Part shown: positions 24,423 to 35,205 of the stretch, one piece after another
How the letters are laid out: each line of letters opens with the position of its first letter
Position numbering within the stretch: the stretch's first letter is position 1
NCBI RefSeq assembly: GCF_947507565.1
Contig: NC_089182.1
Location: 2,232,001 to 2,296,000 of the forward strand
DNA: 64,000 bases
Origin: Oscarella lobularis
Taxonomy: Eukaryota > Porifera > Homoscleromorpha > Homosclerophorida > Oscarellidae
Direction: 5' to 3'
The notes under the pieces: generated by a model
Databases searched by the model: none
Seen by the model: only the letters and a program-made list of their open reading frames with translations
Told to the model about the DNA's origin: nothing
Made by a program: the position numbers and the translations under genes

Positions 24423-25466
24423 ATGCAATACATAAAAAGAGAGGACGTTATTGATCAACAAAGCATGTTCTCGCACAACGACGACGACGACGCTGGCGAC
24501 AACGCTGGCGAACACGACTCGGCAACTCAAAAAAAAACCAGAATAGATCTGTCCCTAGAAATTCCAAATCGGCGTCGGGGAGAAGGAGAAAACGACGAAG
24601 CAACTGTGCCCGATTACCTCAGCGCGCGTGGGAGTGGGCGTTACAACCTGCCCAGCACCGCTGCTGGGAATCCAGTTGCAAGCTCAAGCACGCCCATGGC
24701 GCTCGCCGCCACTCCGACTTCCGAACTGGAAAATTTCATGATGTTGAATTCGCCGACGTTCGTGAATAGCACGGCATTAGCTCTCACGCCGACCGGCTTT
24801 CTGAATCCGACGATGTCGTGCACCGAACAGCAAGCCCAATACAGTCAGGGATTCATCGACGCTCTACATCGACTCAGACGCGAGGGGGGCGGCATTCACG
24901 CAGAACGACACTTGAGCAATAAAGCCCAAGCGGCGCCCGTCGCTCATTGCGGCGGCGGCGGCGGCGACTCCGCTTCGACGATCGCAACGGGCGATCCCGC
25001 GTCGGACGACGAAGAAAACGAAAGTATCGCTGACGGCTACGACGACGAGCCGCAGCCGCCCGAAGATCGACGACATTCGATGACGTCGCGTGCGAGCAGC
25101 GGACCTCCTACGCGCGTCAATTCGCCGTCGTCGGCGAAGCGCTACGAATGGGATCCTCACTCGCCTCCGAAGCTCGACCAGTCGACGATCGCTCGCATGT
25201 CGCCCGTCGAACGGCAGGCGTATCGGGCGGCGCGAAAACGGGCGCGCAATCGCGAAGCGGCGGCGCGCTGTCGCGACAAGAAACTTCGACGTCAGGCCGA
25301 TTTGGAGACGATCGTTTTGCAATTGAGCGAGGAGAATACGTCGTTGAATACGCAGCTGTTTGCGCTGCGAAAGGAATTGTCGGCGCTCAAGGAGAAGATT
25401 ATGGGGCACGTTCACATGGGATGTAAATCGATTCTCGTCGATTCGTCTCTTCTCACTGCTCGATGA
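24423..25466 (+). CDS. JUN: JUN-family bZIP transcription factor
   Basis: A single-exon gene of 347 residues. The C-terminal bZIP reads as a basic region (RKRARNREAAARCRDKKLRR, about residues 270-290), then a leucine zipper with leucines every seven residues. It ends in IMGHVHMGC, which matches the conserved vertebrate JUN tail (VMNHVNSGC). Before the basic region there is a TPTGFLNP motif and QYSQGFIDALHRLR, which line up with the JUN family TPTQFLCP and EGF-(V/I)-xAL segments. The N-terminal half is acidic and Ser/Thr-rich; a JNK docking site is not clear to me. JUN dimers with FOS or ATF partners bind AP-1 and CRE sites in the nucleus. The gene being intronless is as in vertebrates. Its own promoter has such sites. 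Confidence 0.9.
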   Translation: MQYIKREDVIDQQSMFSHNDDDDAGDNAGEHDSATQKKTRIDLSLEIPNRRRGEGENDEATVPDYLSARGSGRYNLPSTAAGNPVASSSTPMALAATPTSELENFMMLNSPTFVNSTALALTPTGFLNPTMSCTEQQAQYSQGFIDALHRLRREGGGIHAERHLSNKAQAAPVAHCGGGGGDSASTIATGDPASDDEENESIADGYDDEPQPPEDRRHSMTSRASSGPPTRVNSPSSAKRYEWDPHSPPKLDQSTIARMSPVERQAYRAARKRARNREAAARCRDKKLRRQADLETIVLQLSEENTSLNTQLFALRKELSALKEKIMGHVHMGCKSILVDSSLLTAR

Positions 25467-26104
25467 CTTGATTTTTTGATTTTCTCACGTTTGCTGCCGC
25501 CGCCGCGAGACTTCCGCATTTTTTGCTTGTTTTCCTGCTTTCGAGGATGTCCACTGTACGGTAGTTCTCGTCTCTAGAAATGTACATTATCTAGTCTTTT
25601 TCTCCAATGTGATGTTAGAAGCTTTAGTCATATAGTCATATCGTAGTATATTCGATTGAAATAAAGGATGATGATTTATGTGAAGCACTGGGCTGGGCTT
25701 CGCGAGAGGGAGGGAGGGATCGGGGGATCTTCTTGCATGGTGGGGTCTCCGGGACTCGCGCGTCACCTCCCCATTTATTCCTTGACCCCGCTCGGCCTTC
25801 TTTTTCGTGGACGAAAAAGGCGCTCTTGCCATTCCAATTCGGTACGCGTGCTGACGGAATTTCCGCACCTACTGTAATCTAATTGCATTTCGTTTTCCGG
25901 TTGCTGCGGAATACAGGGAAATTTCCTATTCTCCTTAGGTCTTTTCCTCCTCCTCCTAAATCGGTTTCAAGTCGAAAGGATCTTTCGCTGCGATTGTTAG
26001 GAAAAGAGATCCCAAAATATCATTGTCCGCTTTCGATCGAGAGACGGAGAGAGAAGGAAAAGAAATCACTACGCAACAACGCCCCTCTACCCGACGGCAC
26101 AACG
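25467..26104. other. JUN 3' UTR and PTK7-like 5' flank
   Basis: About 640 bp between two plus-strand genes. A polyadenylation signal AATAAA lies at 25660-25665. An in-frame extension of the downstream gene reaches back to an ATG at 25883, but that segment has no signal peptide or domain. No Ig-like exon is present. Confidence 0.6.
25660..25665 (+). terminator. Polyadenylation signal of JUN
   Basis: AATAAA about 195 bp after the JUN stop codon. Confidence 0.6.
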
Positions 26105-27387
26105 ATGAACAACGCCTCCTTTCCAGCGGAACTTCGTCTGGACACTTCAAAGAATTTCCTGATATATTTCGGAGCCGTTCTCGGAGCTTCCGCTTTTCTC
26201 GTACTCGTCGTCTGCCTCCTGCTTCGACGCTACAGTCGACAGACGTGGAATACGGGCAACGGCGGCGGCGGAAAAGGCGCGTCGTCGTTGGGAGCGGCGA
26301 CGCGTCGTTCCGCCGCCTCGTCGATGAAGGATCTCGTTCGTCCGTCGCACGACAATTTCGGCGTCATCGACAACGTGTTTCGAAATCCCGCCTATGTGTC
26401 GTTCGAAGAGCAACTCGGCGCGCTCGAATTCCCCCGCGTCAACATGTGTTTCACGCGCGATCTCGGCACGGGTCTCTACGGAAAAACCTACCTCGCCGAA
26501 GCGGTCGGAATCAAGGACGGCGAAATGACGAGCACCGTCTACGTGAAAACGCTCGCCGAAGACAACAGCGCCAGCGTGTCGTCGAAAATTCGCGACGATT
26601 TTCGTCTCGAGATGAGCGTCGCGGCCGAATTCAATCATCCCAACATAGCCGCGCTTCTCGGCGTGTGCACGGCCGGCGACGAGCCGCCTCGCTGTCTTCT
26701 GTACGAGCACTCCGAGTACGGCCCGTTGAACGCGTTTCTCCTGTCGGCGCGTCGCGCCTATCACGTCAAGGACGCCGACGCGTCGAGCGTTGAACTCGAG
26801 CATCATCTACTGAACGACAGCGATCTCGCGGCAATGGCCAGTCAAGTCGCCGACGCTCTCAATTACATGGCGGCGCGAGACTTCGTTCATTCGGACGTCG
26901 CGGCAAGAAACTGTCAGGTACACGAAAAGCTAAGAGATAAACCGCAATTTATCTAGTATCTACACCAAAGGTCACGGCGAAGCTAACTGTGAAAGTGGTC
27001 GAGTTCGGTTTGAATAAGGACGTCAATAGCCAGGACTACTTTCGAGTGGGTCAAAATCAGGACGTCCTGCTACCCGTGCGTTGGATGGCTCCCGAAGCGA
27101 TTAAGAATCGCGTTTTTACCGTCGAAAGCGACGTGTGGTCGTTCGGCGTGCTCGTTTGGGAGATCTTTACGTTCGGGGCGCGACCGTACGCGGGCATGAG
27201 CAACGGGGAGGCGATCGGGGCGATCGTCAAGTGCCGACGACTCGAGCGTCCGCGCGAGTGTCCCGACGACGTGTTCGGCGTCATGAACCAATGCTGGAAT
27301 CCCGATCCGAAAAAGCGACCCCGTTTCTTTTACCTGCACAAAATGCTCTCCGCTCTGGCCAAGACGAATGAATCCGAGGAAGAGAAG

Positions 27388-27429
<42 letters not shown>

Positions 27430-27447
27430 AGCAGCGTGTCGCTGTAA
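26105..27447 (+). CDS. PTK7-like membrane pseudokinase without ectodomain
   Basis: Two exons (26105-26917, 26971-27447) with a 53-bp intron. Residues 1-18 are followed by a hydrophobic helix (FLIYFGAVLGASAFLVLVV) and then an intracellular tyrosine-kinase-like domain. It resembles PTK7/CCK4 best: LAEAVGIKDGE before the beta-3 lysine (VYVKTL), then VHSDVAARNC and DVWSFGVLVWEIFTFG. The glycine loop (GTGLYG), the beta-3 Lys, the alpha-C Glu and the APE motif are kept. HRD has become HSD and DFG has become EFG, so catalysis is doubtful, as in PTK7 itself. Known PTK7 proteins carry seven Ig domains and act in planar polarity and Wnt signalling; here no Ig exon exists upstream before JUN. The C terminus ends in 14 consecutive Asp and then SSVSL. 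The start at 26105 is chosen because it directly precedes the membrane helix; 25883 is an in-frame alternative. Confidence 0.75.
27388..27429 (+). repeat. (GAC)14 coding microsatellite
   Basis: Fourteen GAC codons in a row encode a poly-Asp tract near the C terminus of the PTK7-like protein. Length polymorphism would be expected. Confidence 0.9.
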
Positions 27448-27485
27448 GAGAAAAAACAGCACCAAGCAGCCAAAAAAAACACAAT

Positions 27486-27491
27486 AATAAA
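27486..27491 (+). terminator. Polyadenylation signal of PTK7-like gene
   Basis: AATAAA about 40 bp after the stop codon, in a 204-bp interval that separates this gene from the convergent GAK gene. Confidence 0.55.
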
Positions 27492-27651
27492 GCTTAGCTA
27501 AGGGACACCACATAGACGTTTGCAGGCATATTAGATAATCAAAGTCTCGTCAAAATAGAAATAGCGCTTACATCCGAAGTTTTATGTATATACATAAAAT
27601 CGGAACGGGAGGGAATACACTTACTGCAGAAAAAGGAGCGAGATGACGACG

Positions 27652-29153
27652 TCACACCAAGGGCCGGCAGCCGCTCTCTTCGAAAGCGCTGTACGCCTCG
27701 TTCACCTCCATAAATATGGCCCTCGCTAGACTCTCGTGCGGTTCTCCCGTCGCCTAGGAACAAAATAATGTCGCAACGACGAAATAACTGTCTATATATA
27801 TTTACCTTGTCGGGATGAATGACTAGGCAAGCTTTTCGATAATACTTCTTCACCTGATCGGGATTGATGAGTTGGTGCATGCCGATTTCTTTCCATCCCG
27901 TCGCTCCCTCCCAAAGTACGAGATGCAAAGTGCTGAGAAGTGCGCGAACGTTCTTTCGTTTTCCGTCGGCCCATCGACGCACCTAGGCACGAATTTGTCT
28001 CGCCCACGCGTTTACGACTTTCCGAGTCGCCGTCGCGCCTCACCTTGAGCGTTTCGGGATCGTACGATTTTTCGTCCTCTTTCTGAGCAATGTCTTTCAA
28101 CGACGTCGGACCTTTCTGTCGCGACGGATTGAATCCCTGAGTGCCGAGCAGATCCCCGAACGCCGTCTCGGCCACTTGGGGACGCACACCTTGAAAAACA
28201 AATGAAAAAGAAATCGTCGCACCAATAAATCAATCGTACCGAAAGGTTTTCTGACTCCTCTTTCGTCTCGACCCCCGAACACGCTGCTGTAGTTCGCCTT
28301 TGACTGCGACTGTGCTCCGGACGGACTTTTCTGCTGAGTGTGCTGGAATCCCGACGCTGTATACATCGTTCTCTGAGTCATCGGTGGCTTCGATGGAACG
28401 AAACTGCTCGACTTCGCCTTTTGACCCATCGTCAATTTCCCGCCGGCAGGTTTGACGTTTCCAAATGCGGCAAAAGGATCCGTCGGCGCACTCGAACTCG
28501 TCGGACTCGTCGACGACGAGCCGGGAGCCGACGCCGGAACGCGACTGCCGCTCTTTCGACCGGACGTCGACGTCGGCGGCGAGGAGAAGTCGCCGAGGAG
28601 GGTGTCCATCGACGACGCTGCCCCACGATTCATAAGCTGAGGATTGCCGCCGCCGCCGCCGCCGAGAGGAATTCCCAATGACTTGGGAACGGACGAACGG
28701 CGTTGCGCGCCCAATTGTTGAGGCTGAAGTGGCATTCCGCTGAGAAGATCCATGTCGCTCATGCCGCTCGAGTCGAACGGATCGAACAAGTTGTTACTCG
28801 TCTTCGACGTCGTCGCTGCCGGCGGCGGCGGTGCGCCAAAATCTCCGAGAAGCGACGCTGATGGCGATGCTGTGCCGGCACCGGCGGCGGACGTGCCGCC
28901 ACTGAATGCCAAATCGCCGAGAATGTCGAACTCTTCTCCGTGAGTCGGAGACGACGGAACGATTGGACTCATCGACGACGTTCGGCTCACGGGAGCCGAA
29001 TGAGACGTCAACAGGGACTGATTCGGTTGAGACAGCCGATTGGAATTCGCGGTATCGGTTGCGAACGGATTGCCAATCACGGTATCGCGAGCGGCATGCT
29101 GTTGGCCGCCCACAGACGCACCAAAGTCAAGCAGAATGTCAGGAGGAACACTT

Positions 29154-29193
<40 letters not shown>

Positions 29194-32100
29194 TACCACC
29201 AAGATCAAGCAGAATGCCTTCAGAGCTCTCGGAAAACAGATTTTCCGACGGTTTCGTGTAGCCCGGACCGCCTTCCGTCGCACCGAAAATATCGCGCGTT
29301 TCACTTTCCTCTTCTTCTTCTTCTTCTTCGTCGTCGTCGTCGTCGCTCAAATCGTCGCCTAAAAGATTCACTTCGCCGGTGTCGTTTTCCGGCTTCCTTT
29401 TATCGCTTTCGTTCCAGTCGAGAGTCGCGAAGAACGACGATTCGGAAGTTGCCGGTGGCCCATTTTGTTGTCTCGGCGGATCGCGGACGGGCGAGGCCAC
29501 TTTTCGTCGCGGTGCCGTCAGAGGGCTATCTTTGTACTCTCGCGCTATAACTTTGTCCATTTGGCCTGACAAAAGAACGATGCCCCAAATCGAGGTTAAC
29601 GAGTTTTTTCGTCGCTCACCATATTTGTCTATAGCCGTCTGCTCTTCATCCTCCGTTTTGAAACAAGACAACGGAGAGGCGGGTTTACGAGAAAGACTGT
29701 CCCACGGATTAACTGACGAGGTGGACGACGGCGACGACGAAAATTCGACGTCGAGAACCACTTGAAAAGTGGAGGTGAACTTCGCCTGATTGCTCATGGC
29801 TCCGTCTAATTCCTCTCTAACGCGATAAAACAAGTAGTAGAGCGAAATCTGCGCTATAACGACAACTAACCGTGAAAAGGTGAGCTGGTTGAGACTTGGA
29901 TCGACGAAGCCGCTGTGCAGCTGTATTTGAAACATTCTCACAGCAGTCAATCCCTAGTATAGCACAAGAGTATAGAGAAACCAAAGGAGGAGGAGGAGGA
30001 GCGTACGAACGCTACCTTGTGAAGAACTTTGGAGCCGGGAAGACCTCGCACGTGGTGTACAACGATAACAAAATCGCCACGCGCAGTTCCAGTGAGAGGA
30101 ATCTGAATAACTCCATCTTCAACAGTGTAGCTTCTGTCGTACAAAATTCGTCGTTATTTCAAGACGAAAAACAAACGCGTTTGCCTTCGCACCGTAGTTG
30201 ATCTAACGACGACTTCTGAACGGACGTGAAAAGCCGTCGATCCCTGTGAAAAACCTCTACAAACGGTTTACATCCAGTCCTAAAAAGAAGAAGGCAGAGA
30301 TTAGATTAGCTGGCGGCACGAAATCGAGTCGAGGAGCATACTTATTCAAATTGAAAATAGGGATGGTTGTGAATGTAATCTGCTTGACGCTCATGGGCCT
30401 CGAATGAGGCACGAGCGGAGGACTCGCGAACAATTGCGCTACGCAATCTACGCACCTAGTGCATCTCTTATATTACAAAGAAAAAATCAACGCCTTTTCA
30501 CTACTCGCCTTCTCTGCGACGGTCTAACTATACCGCGATAACCGTTCGGAAATCGGCGATCAGCAAAAAATCTCAAGGCAGCCTCAGACGAGGAGAAGAG
30601 CCCGCAATATATGAGATAAGCCGCTACAATGGTAGCAGACGTCGCTTTTCCATCCTGAGCTCGACAAGTGTCAAATTCAGTACCGGATACGAGTTTTTGC
30701 TCACCTGGCAGTGAATGACAATTACGGAATTTCGTTCCGATTTGAGCCAAGCGTCGATGTCCTTGCAAATGGTCAACAAGTGATCGAGCCACGGTGCCCT
30801 CTTTCCCGGCCAGCCGTAGTGAGATACCTGATAACGTTTATCACGCGGCTACTAGCTACTCTCCTTTAGGCTAGCGAACGTTGTTGTGGAACTTTTCGGC
30901 GTCGTACGCCTTCTCGGCGAAATTGAGTATTTTGTAAAGGTCGCGATGCTTCGTGTCGAGAAATTCTCGAACGTCGCCGACGCTGTTTCTCACTGCCGCT
31001 TCGATGCCTTCGTGAGGGTAGGGCATCACTGAATCAACAGTCGTTTAGGAGTGAAATACAGCGACGCGAAGTATGAACACTACCTAAAATCTTTGAAGTG
31101 ATGTAAGAGACGTCCAGCTGTCCCTTATAGTACCTATAAAAAACACGCGTTTCTTCGAACGTCGAGATGTCAGCAAAAACAATACCCTGCCACCGAATGC
31201 ATCATCTTAGATGACGTGTCTTTGAGTCCCTTTAGTAGATTGCCCGCGTGACTACGCATTTTACCAAAGAACGATCCCGATTCTTCAAAGGAGGAAATCT
31301 AAAAAATCATGAACAGAGAGCGTCTGTTACCGTCACCTTTGGGCTGATCGACTGTCGCTAGGGGTGCGATTAGAGGCTCGTCCTGCGGAAAGCGCAATCA
31401 ATGTATATTCTCCAATAAAGTAGCGCGTTGCGTTTTTTTTACCGAAGGTTCGTATAAATTGACGTTGAGTTTGCTTGCTAGTGCTTCGATCGTGCGAATG
31501 ACAGCGTGTATGTCGGGACGTTTGCGCGGATCGATAATCAAAAGAGAACGAATGAGATCGTGTAGAATGGCGTATTTTCCGCCCTCCGGCAACTTGTAGT
31601 TGGCGTTCAAGATGCGAAGCTTAGCGCCGTCTTCGAAGGGATGCTCGCGATAGCAGAGCATAAAAAGAAGACAGCCAAGAGCCTGAAGCGCAAGATTTAG
31701 AACAAAAAAAAAGAGAACGTTTTCTATAGATTCTACTTACCCATATATCTAATTTCTCGTTGACTGGAAATCCCGAATAAAAATCCAGCATTTCCGGAGC
31801 TCGATACATGGGAGTTGTGTATCGTTGCATCTGACGAAAAAAAGACGTACGTGCGTTCCCGTTTCACTAAAAAAAGTGTCTCCTTTTCGCGTACTTGTTC
31901 TTCGGCTAAACTCCGATCCTGATGCGTCCACGAACTGTCCGGATGCATGGCTTTCGTCGTGGCACTGCCAAAATCGCATAGCTTCATCTGGCCCATGGAA
32001 CCCAAGAGCAGATTTTCGATCTAAAAGAAAAAAAAATCGTGTGAACACTACATAATGGCTAAGGTTAACATATTATGTGTTGCTGCTATTCTACTACTGT

Positions 32101-32837
32101 GTCTGTGTATGAGCGACTCACTCACTTTTAAATCTCGATGCGTGACGCACGGCTTCTGTTGATGCATATGAGCGACCGCTTCGCACGTCTCCTGAAAGAC
32201 TCGTACGACCTGTCGACACGACAGACTCTTCGAATTCAAAACATCGATCAGCTGGCCCCCTTTCGAAAAAAAAAAGAATACAGAAAACGAACGAAGGAAA
32301 ATCCCCCCCGCGAACCTCGACACAGTTCGGTAAGTATGAGAAATTCGACGGCGCCGCCGCTCGTCGCCGCCGACGACGCGCCGCTGACGTATTCGATGAT
32401 ATTCGGATGTCCGGACAATTTTTTCTATAGCGCGATACTGCTACTCGATCGCTACTCGATCGCGCGGCTCCTTACCAGCAACGAGATTTCTCTTTTCGCG
32501 TCCGGCGCGTTTTCCCGATCGGCTATGATGCGCTGGGGGGGAAAAAAGGCGTCGATTCGCCTTATCGCTGCGCGAGTGCGATCGCGGTTTACCTTTAGAG
32601 CGTATTCGTGGCCCGTTGACACGTCTTGGACGGCGTAAACGTATGCGAACCCGCCTGAAAGGGAAGAAACTCGTGTTTGTCTCGAGACGGGAAGGGGGAG
32701 GGGTCGTTCTTTGAACCTCCGCCGAGAAGTCGCTTCACTTTGACTTCGTAGTCGCCGAGATTCACGACGCGACCAACGAACGAGTCGCCCGTCGTGCCGC
32801 TGAAGTAGTTCACAGCCGAGCGAAAGAGATCGGCCAT
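27652..32837 (-). CDS. GAK: Cyclin-G-associated kinase (GAK/auxilin-2)
   Basis: A multi-exon minus-strand gene with the full GAK order. It starts [14 protein letters not shown] at 32837. The kinase domain has [20 protein letters not shown] and APEMLD, so HRD and DFG are intact. Next is a PTEN-like phosphatase fold whose P-loop reads HCQDGKATS, the inactive auxilin form. A C2 domain spans about 30430-29790 ([30 protein letters not shown]). A long unstructured clathrin- and AP2-binding region holds LLDLG, DPF and NPF-type motifs and a poly-Gly run. The C-terminal J domain keeps the HPD motif (VIHPDK, near 27800) and ends [18 protein letters not shown] recruits HSC70 to strip clathrin coats and phosphorylates AP-1/AP-2 adaptors. 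Stop at 27652, in a tail-to-tail arrangement with the PTK7-like gene. It shares a 41-bp start-to-start interval with FARSA. Confidence 0.92.
29156..29191 (-). repeat. (GCC/GGC)n poly-Gly microsatellite in GAK
   Basis: A run of GCC triplets on the plus strand encodes about 12 glycines in the disordered region of GAK. Confidence 0.85.
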
Positions 32838-32878
32838 GGTCTCCTTTCCTTCGGAAACAGTTAGCGTGCTTTAGAGAA
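32838..32878. promoter_or_regulatory. 41-bp bidirectional start interval GAK/FARSA
   Basis: Only 41 bp separate the GAK start codon (minus, 32837) and the FARSA start codon (plus, 32879). Both 5' UTRs and any core promoter must fit here or overlap the coding regions. I see no TATA box. Confidence 0.75.
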
Positions 32879-34980
32879 ATGGCTGAAGAGCTCGATAGGA
32901 GAATCCTAGCCGAATTGGACGTCACCGGCCACGTAAACAGCTACGACTTTGCCACCAAACTCGGCGTCGATCACCAACTCGTCGTTGGAGCTGTAAAAAG
33001 TCTTCAATCTGTCGGCGACGTGCGTAGAATTCATCTCCGTCGATTCGGTTCGAGTTTCGCCGCCTCGTTTCAGGTGATCCATGTCGAACAGAAGCGCAAG
33101 GAACGATGGGAGACAACCGGCGAGGGAAACGAAGTCGCCGAACGCGGCAGTCACGAAGCGATCGTCTTCCACGCCGTCGATCGCGATCGCGGCACGCTCC
33201 AAGCCGATCTAATGGTCCGATCGATTCGTGGCGCAAGAAAAAAGCGTCATGTCGCCTATTTAGAAATCGTCGCCGAACGCCAAGGTCGGCTTCAGTAAGG
33301 CAATGTCCGCCGGATGGATTCGACTCGATAAGGAGGCGACCGTACATCGAAAGGTTGCGAGCGAACGGGTTCTAATGTTTTTGTAGCATCCAGGATGTTT
33401 AGGTCGAGTCCATTACTGATACGGTACAGGAGCTGTTGAAAGCGATTCGAGACGGTCGGGTTGGGGATGCGACGGACGCCCAGCTGAAAGATCTAAAGAA
33501 GAGAAAATTAGTCTCTTTAGTGTAGGTGGGGGTTGCGGGGAGGGAGAGAGAGAAAGAATCTAGCCGCCATATAATTTTACTTTTAAAAGAATCATTAAAA
33601 GCCTTGACGTTACCAAGGGAACGAATTTTTCGACATCCGTTCAAAAACTTGAAACGGATTTGACGCCAGAAATGTTGACAGCGTAGGCGTGGTCTTTGAT
33701 ATTTCTCACTTCCGCGTATGAACCCTTTTGCAAATAGTGGTAATTGGAAGGACAAGAAATTCAAGGAGTACAACTTCGATGCTCGCGGTGTATTGCCCGC
33801 CAGCGGTCACTTGCATCCGCTTTTGAAAGTTCGCACCGAATACCGACAGATATTCCTTGAAATGGGGTCAGTGCATGGGATGACGCCACGAAAGGATTCT
33901 CTTATTTCTCCCCTTCTTCTTGCAGTTTCACTGAGATGCCGACGAATAATTTCGTTGAGAGCTCCTTCTGGAATTTCGACGCTCTTTTCCAGCCCCAGCA
34001 ACATCCGGCGAGAGATGCGCACGACACGTTCTTTATAAAAGGTCGGCGGATAAATAAGCGTACTGTACGTTCAATCACCTTTTTTTTTCCAGAGCCCAAG
34101 TGTGCGCACGAATTTCCAATGGACTATCTGGAAAGAGTGAAGAAAGTCCATAGCGAAGGCGGCTATGGATCTCAAGGGTAACAACAGACCACGGGGGTAA
34201 CCAGTTGTATATTTGTATCTTTCTCAAAGGTACAAGTACGATTGGAAAATTGAAGAGGCGAAGAAGAATATTTTGAGGACGCACACGACCGCGGTTAGCG
34301 CCAGGATGCTCTACAAATTGGCGCAGGTATTTGCCGAGGGGAAAGCGTCGCTCGATCTGCTTCACCTTACCCGACTTTCTTTGCAGGATAAGTTCAAACC
34401 GGTGAAATATTTTTCAATTGATCGCGTGTTTCGAAACGAGACGCTCGACGCTACTCACTTGGCCGAATTTCATCAAATCGAAGGCGTCGTAGCCGACTAC
34501 GACCTAACCCTCGGCGATCTCATTGGCGTTCTGCATCAATTTTTCAGCAAACTAGGTATAGAGACGCAATATATGTTCATCAGTCCTACTGGTATGGGGT
34601 CTCCCCTTTGAAGGCATCAAGAAGCTTCGCTTCAAGCCCGCGTACAATCCGTACACTGAACCGAGTATGGAGGTCTTTAGTTACCACGAAGGCTTGAAAA
34701 AGTGGGTTGAAGTGGGAAATAGCGGCGTGTTTCGTCCGGAAATGTTGCGTCCCATGGGCCTTCCCGACGACGTGTCTGTCATTGCTTGGGGATTGTCGTT
34801 GGAACGGTGAGCGCGGGCGGTTGAGAAGTGTCGTTCGTTACTCGAGTCGTTTTTCTTTTCAGACCGACGATGATTAAGTACGGAATTGACAATATCAGGG
34901 ATTTGATTGGACACAAGGTCAATCTCCAGATGGTCTATGACAACCCGCTGTGCCGGCTGAATAAGACGACGAAAACGTGA
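32879..34980 (+). CDS. FARSA: Phenylalanyl-tRNA synthetase alpha subunit, cytosolic
   Basis: Charges tRNA-Phe with phenylalanine as an alpha2-beta2 enzyme in the cytosol. About ten exons with short introns are readable. The N-terminal DNA-binding-like helices ([20 protein letters not shown]) are followed by [18 protein letters not shown] and [15 protein letters not shown]. Then comes the class II catalytic core: [107 protein letters not shown] and [14 protein letters not shown]. These match the eukaryotic alpha subunit almost without gaps. The last exon ends at TGA 34978-34980. No domain is missing. It converges with the amidohydrolase gene, whose stop is 225 bp away. Confidence 0.93.
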
Positions 34981-35205
34981 GATTAGGTTTTTCGAGGGGC
35001 GACCAAACTGTTGCACGCGAAAAAAATAAAAAAATTGATACCTCACTTGACTTCCCATGACGTCTTCGGGCGCTTTGCATTGCTCCCCGGTCTCTGCTCA
35101 TCTCGTATTAGTAGCTTTGGCCAATCTTTTCGCCTCGATTCCAAGATGGCCTCGTTGGGAAATCGCTGTGAAGAAATAAGTGGCACACACAAGGTGCGCA
35201 TTTAA

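Noticed and set aside
26105-27447. ROR or Trk-type active receptor tyrosine kinase
   Set aside because: HSD and EFG replace HRD and DFG, and the stretch before the beta-3 lysine fits PTK7 better.
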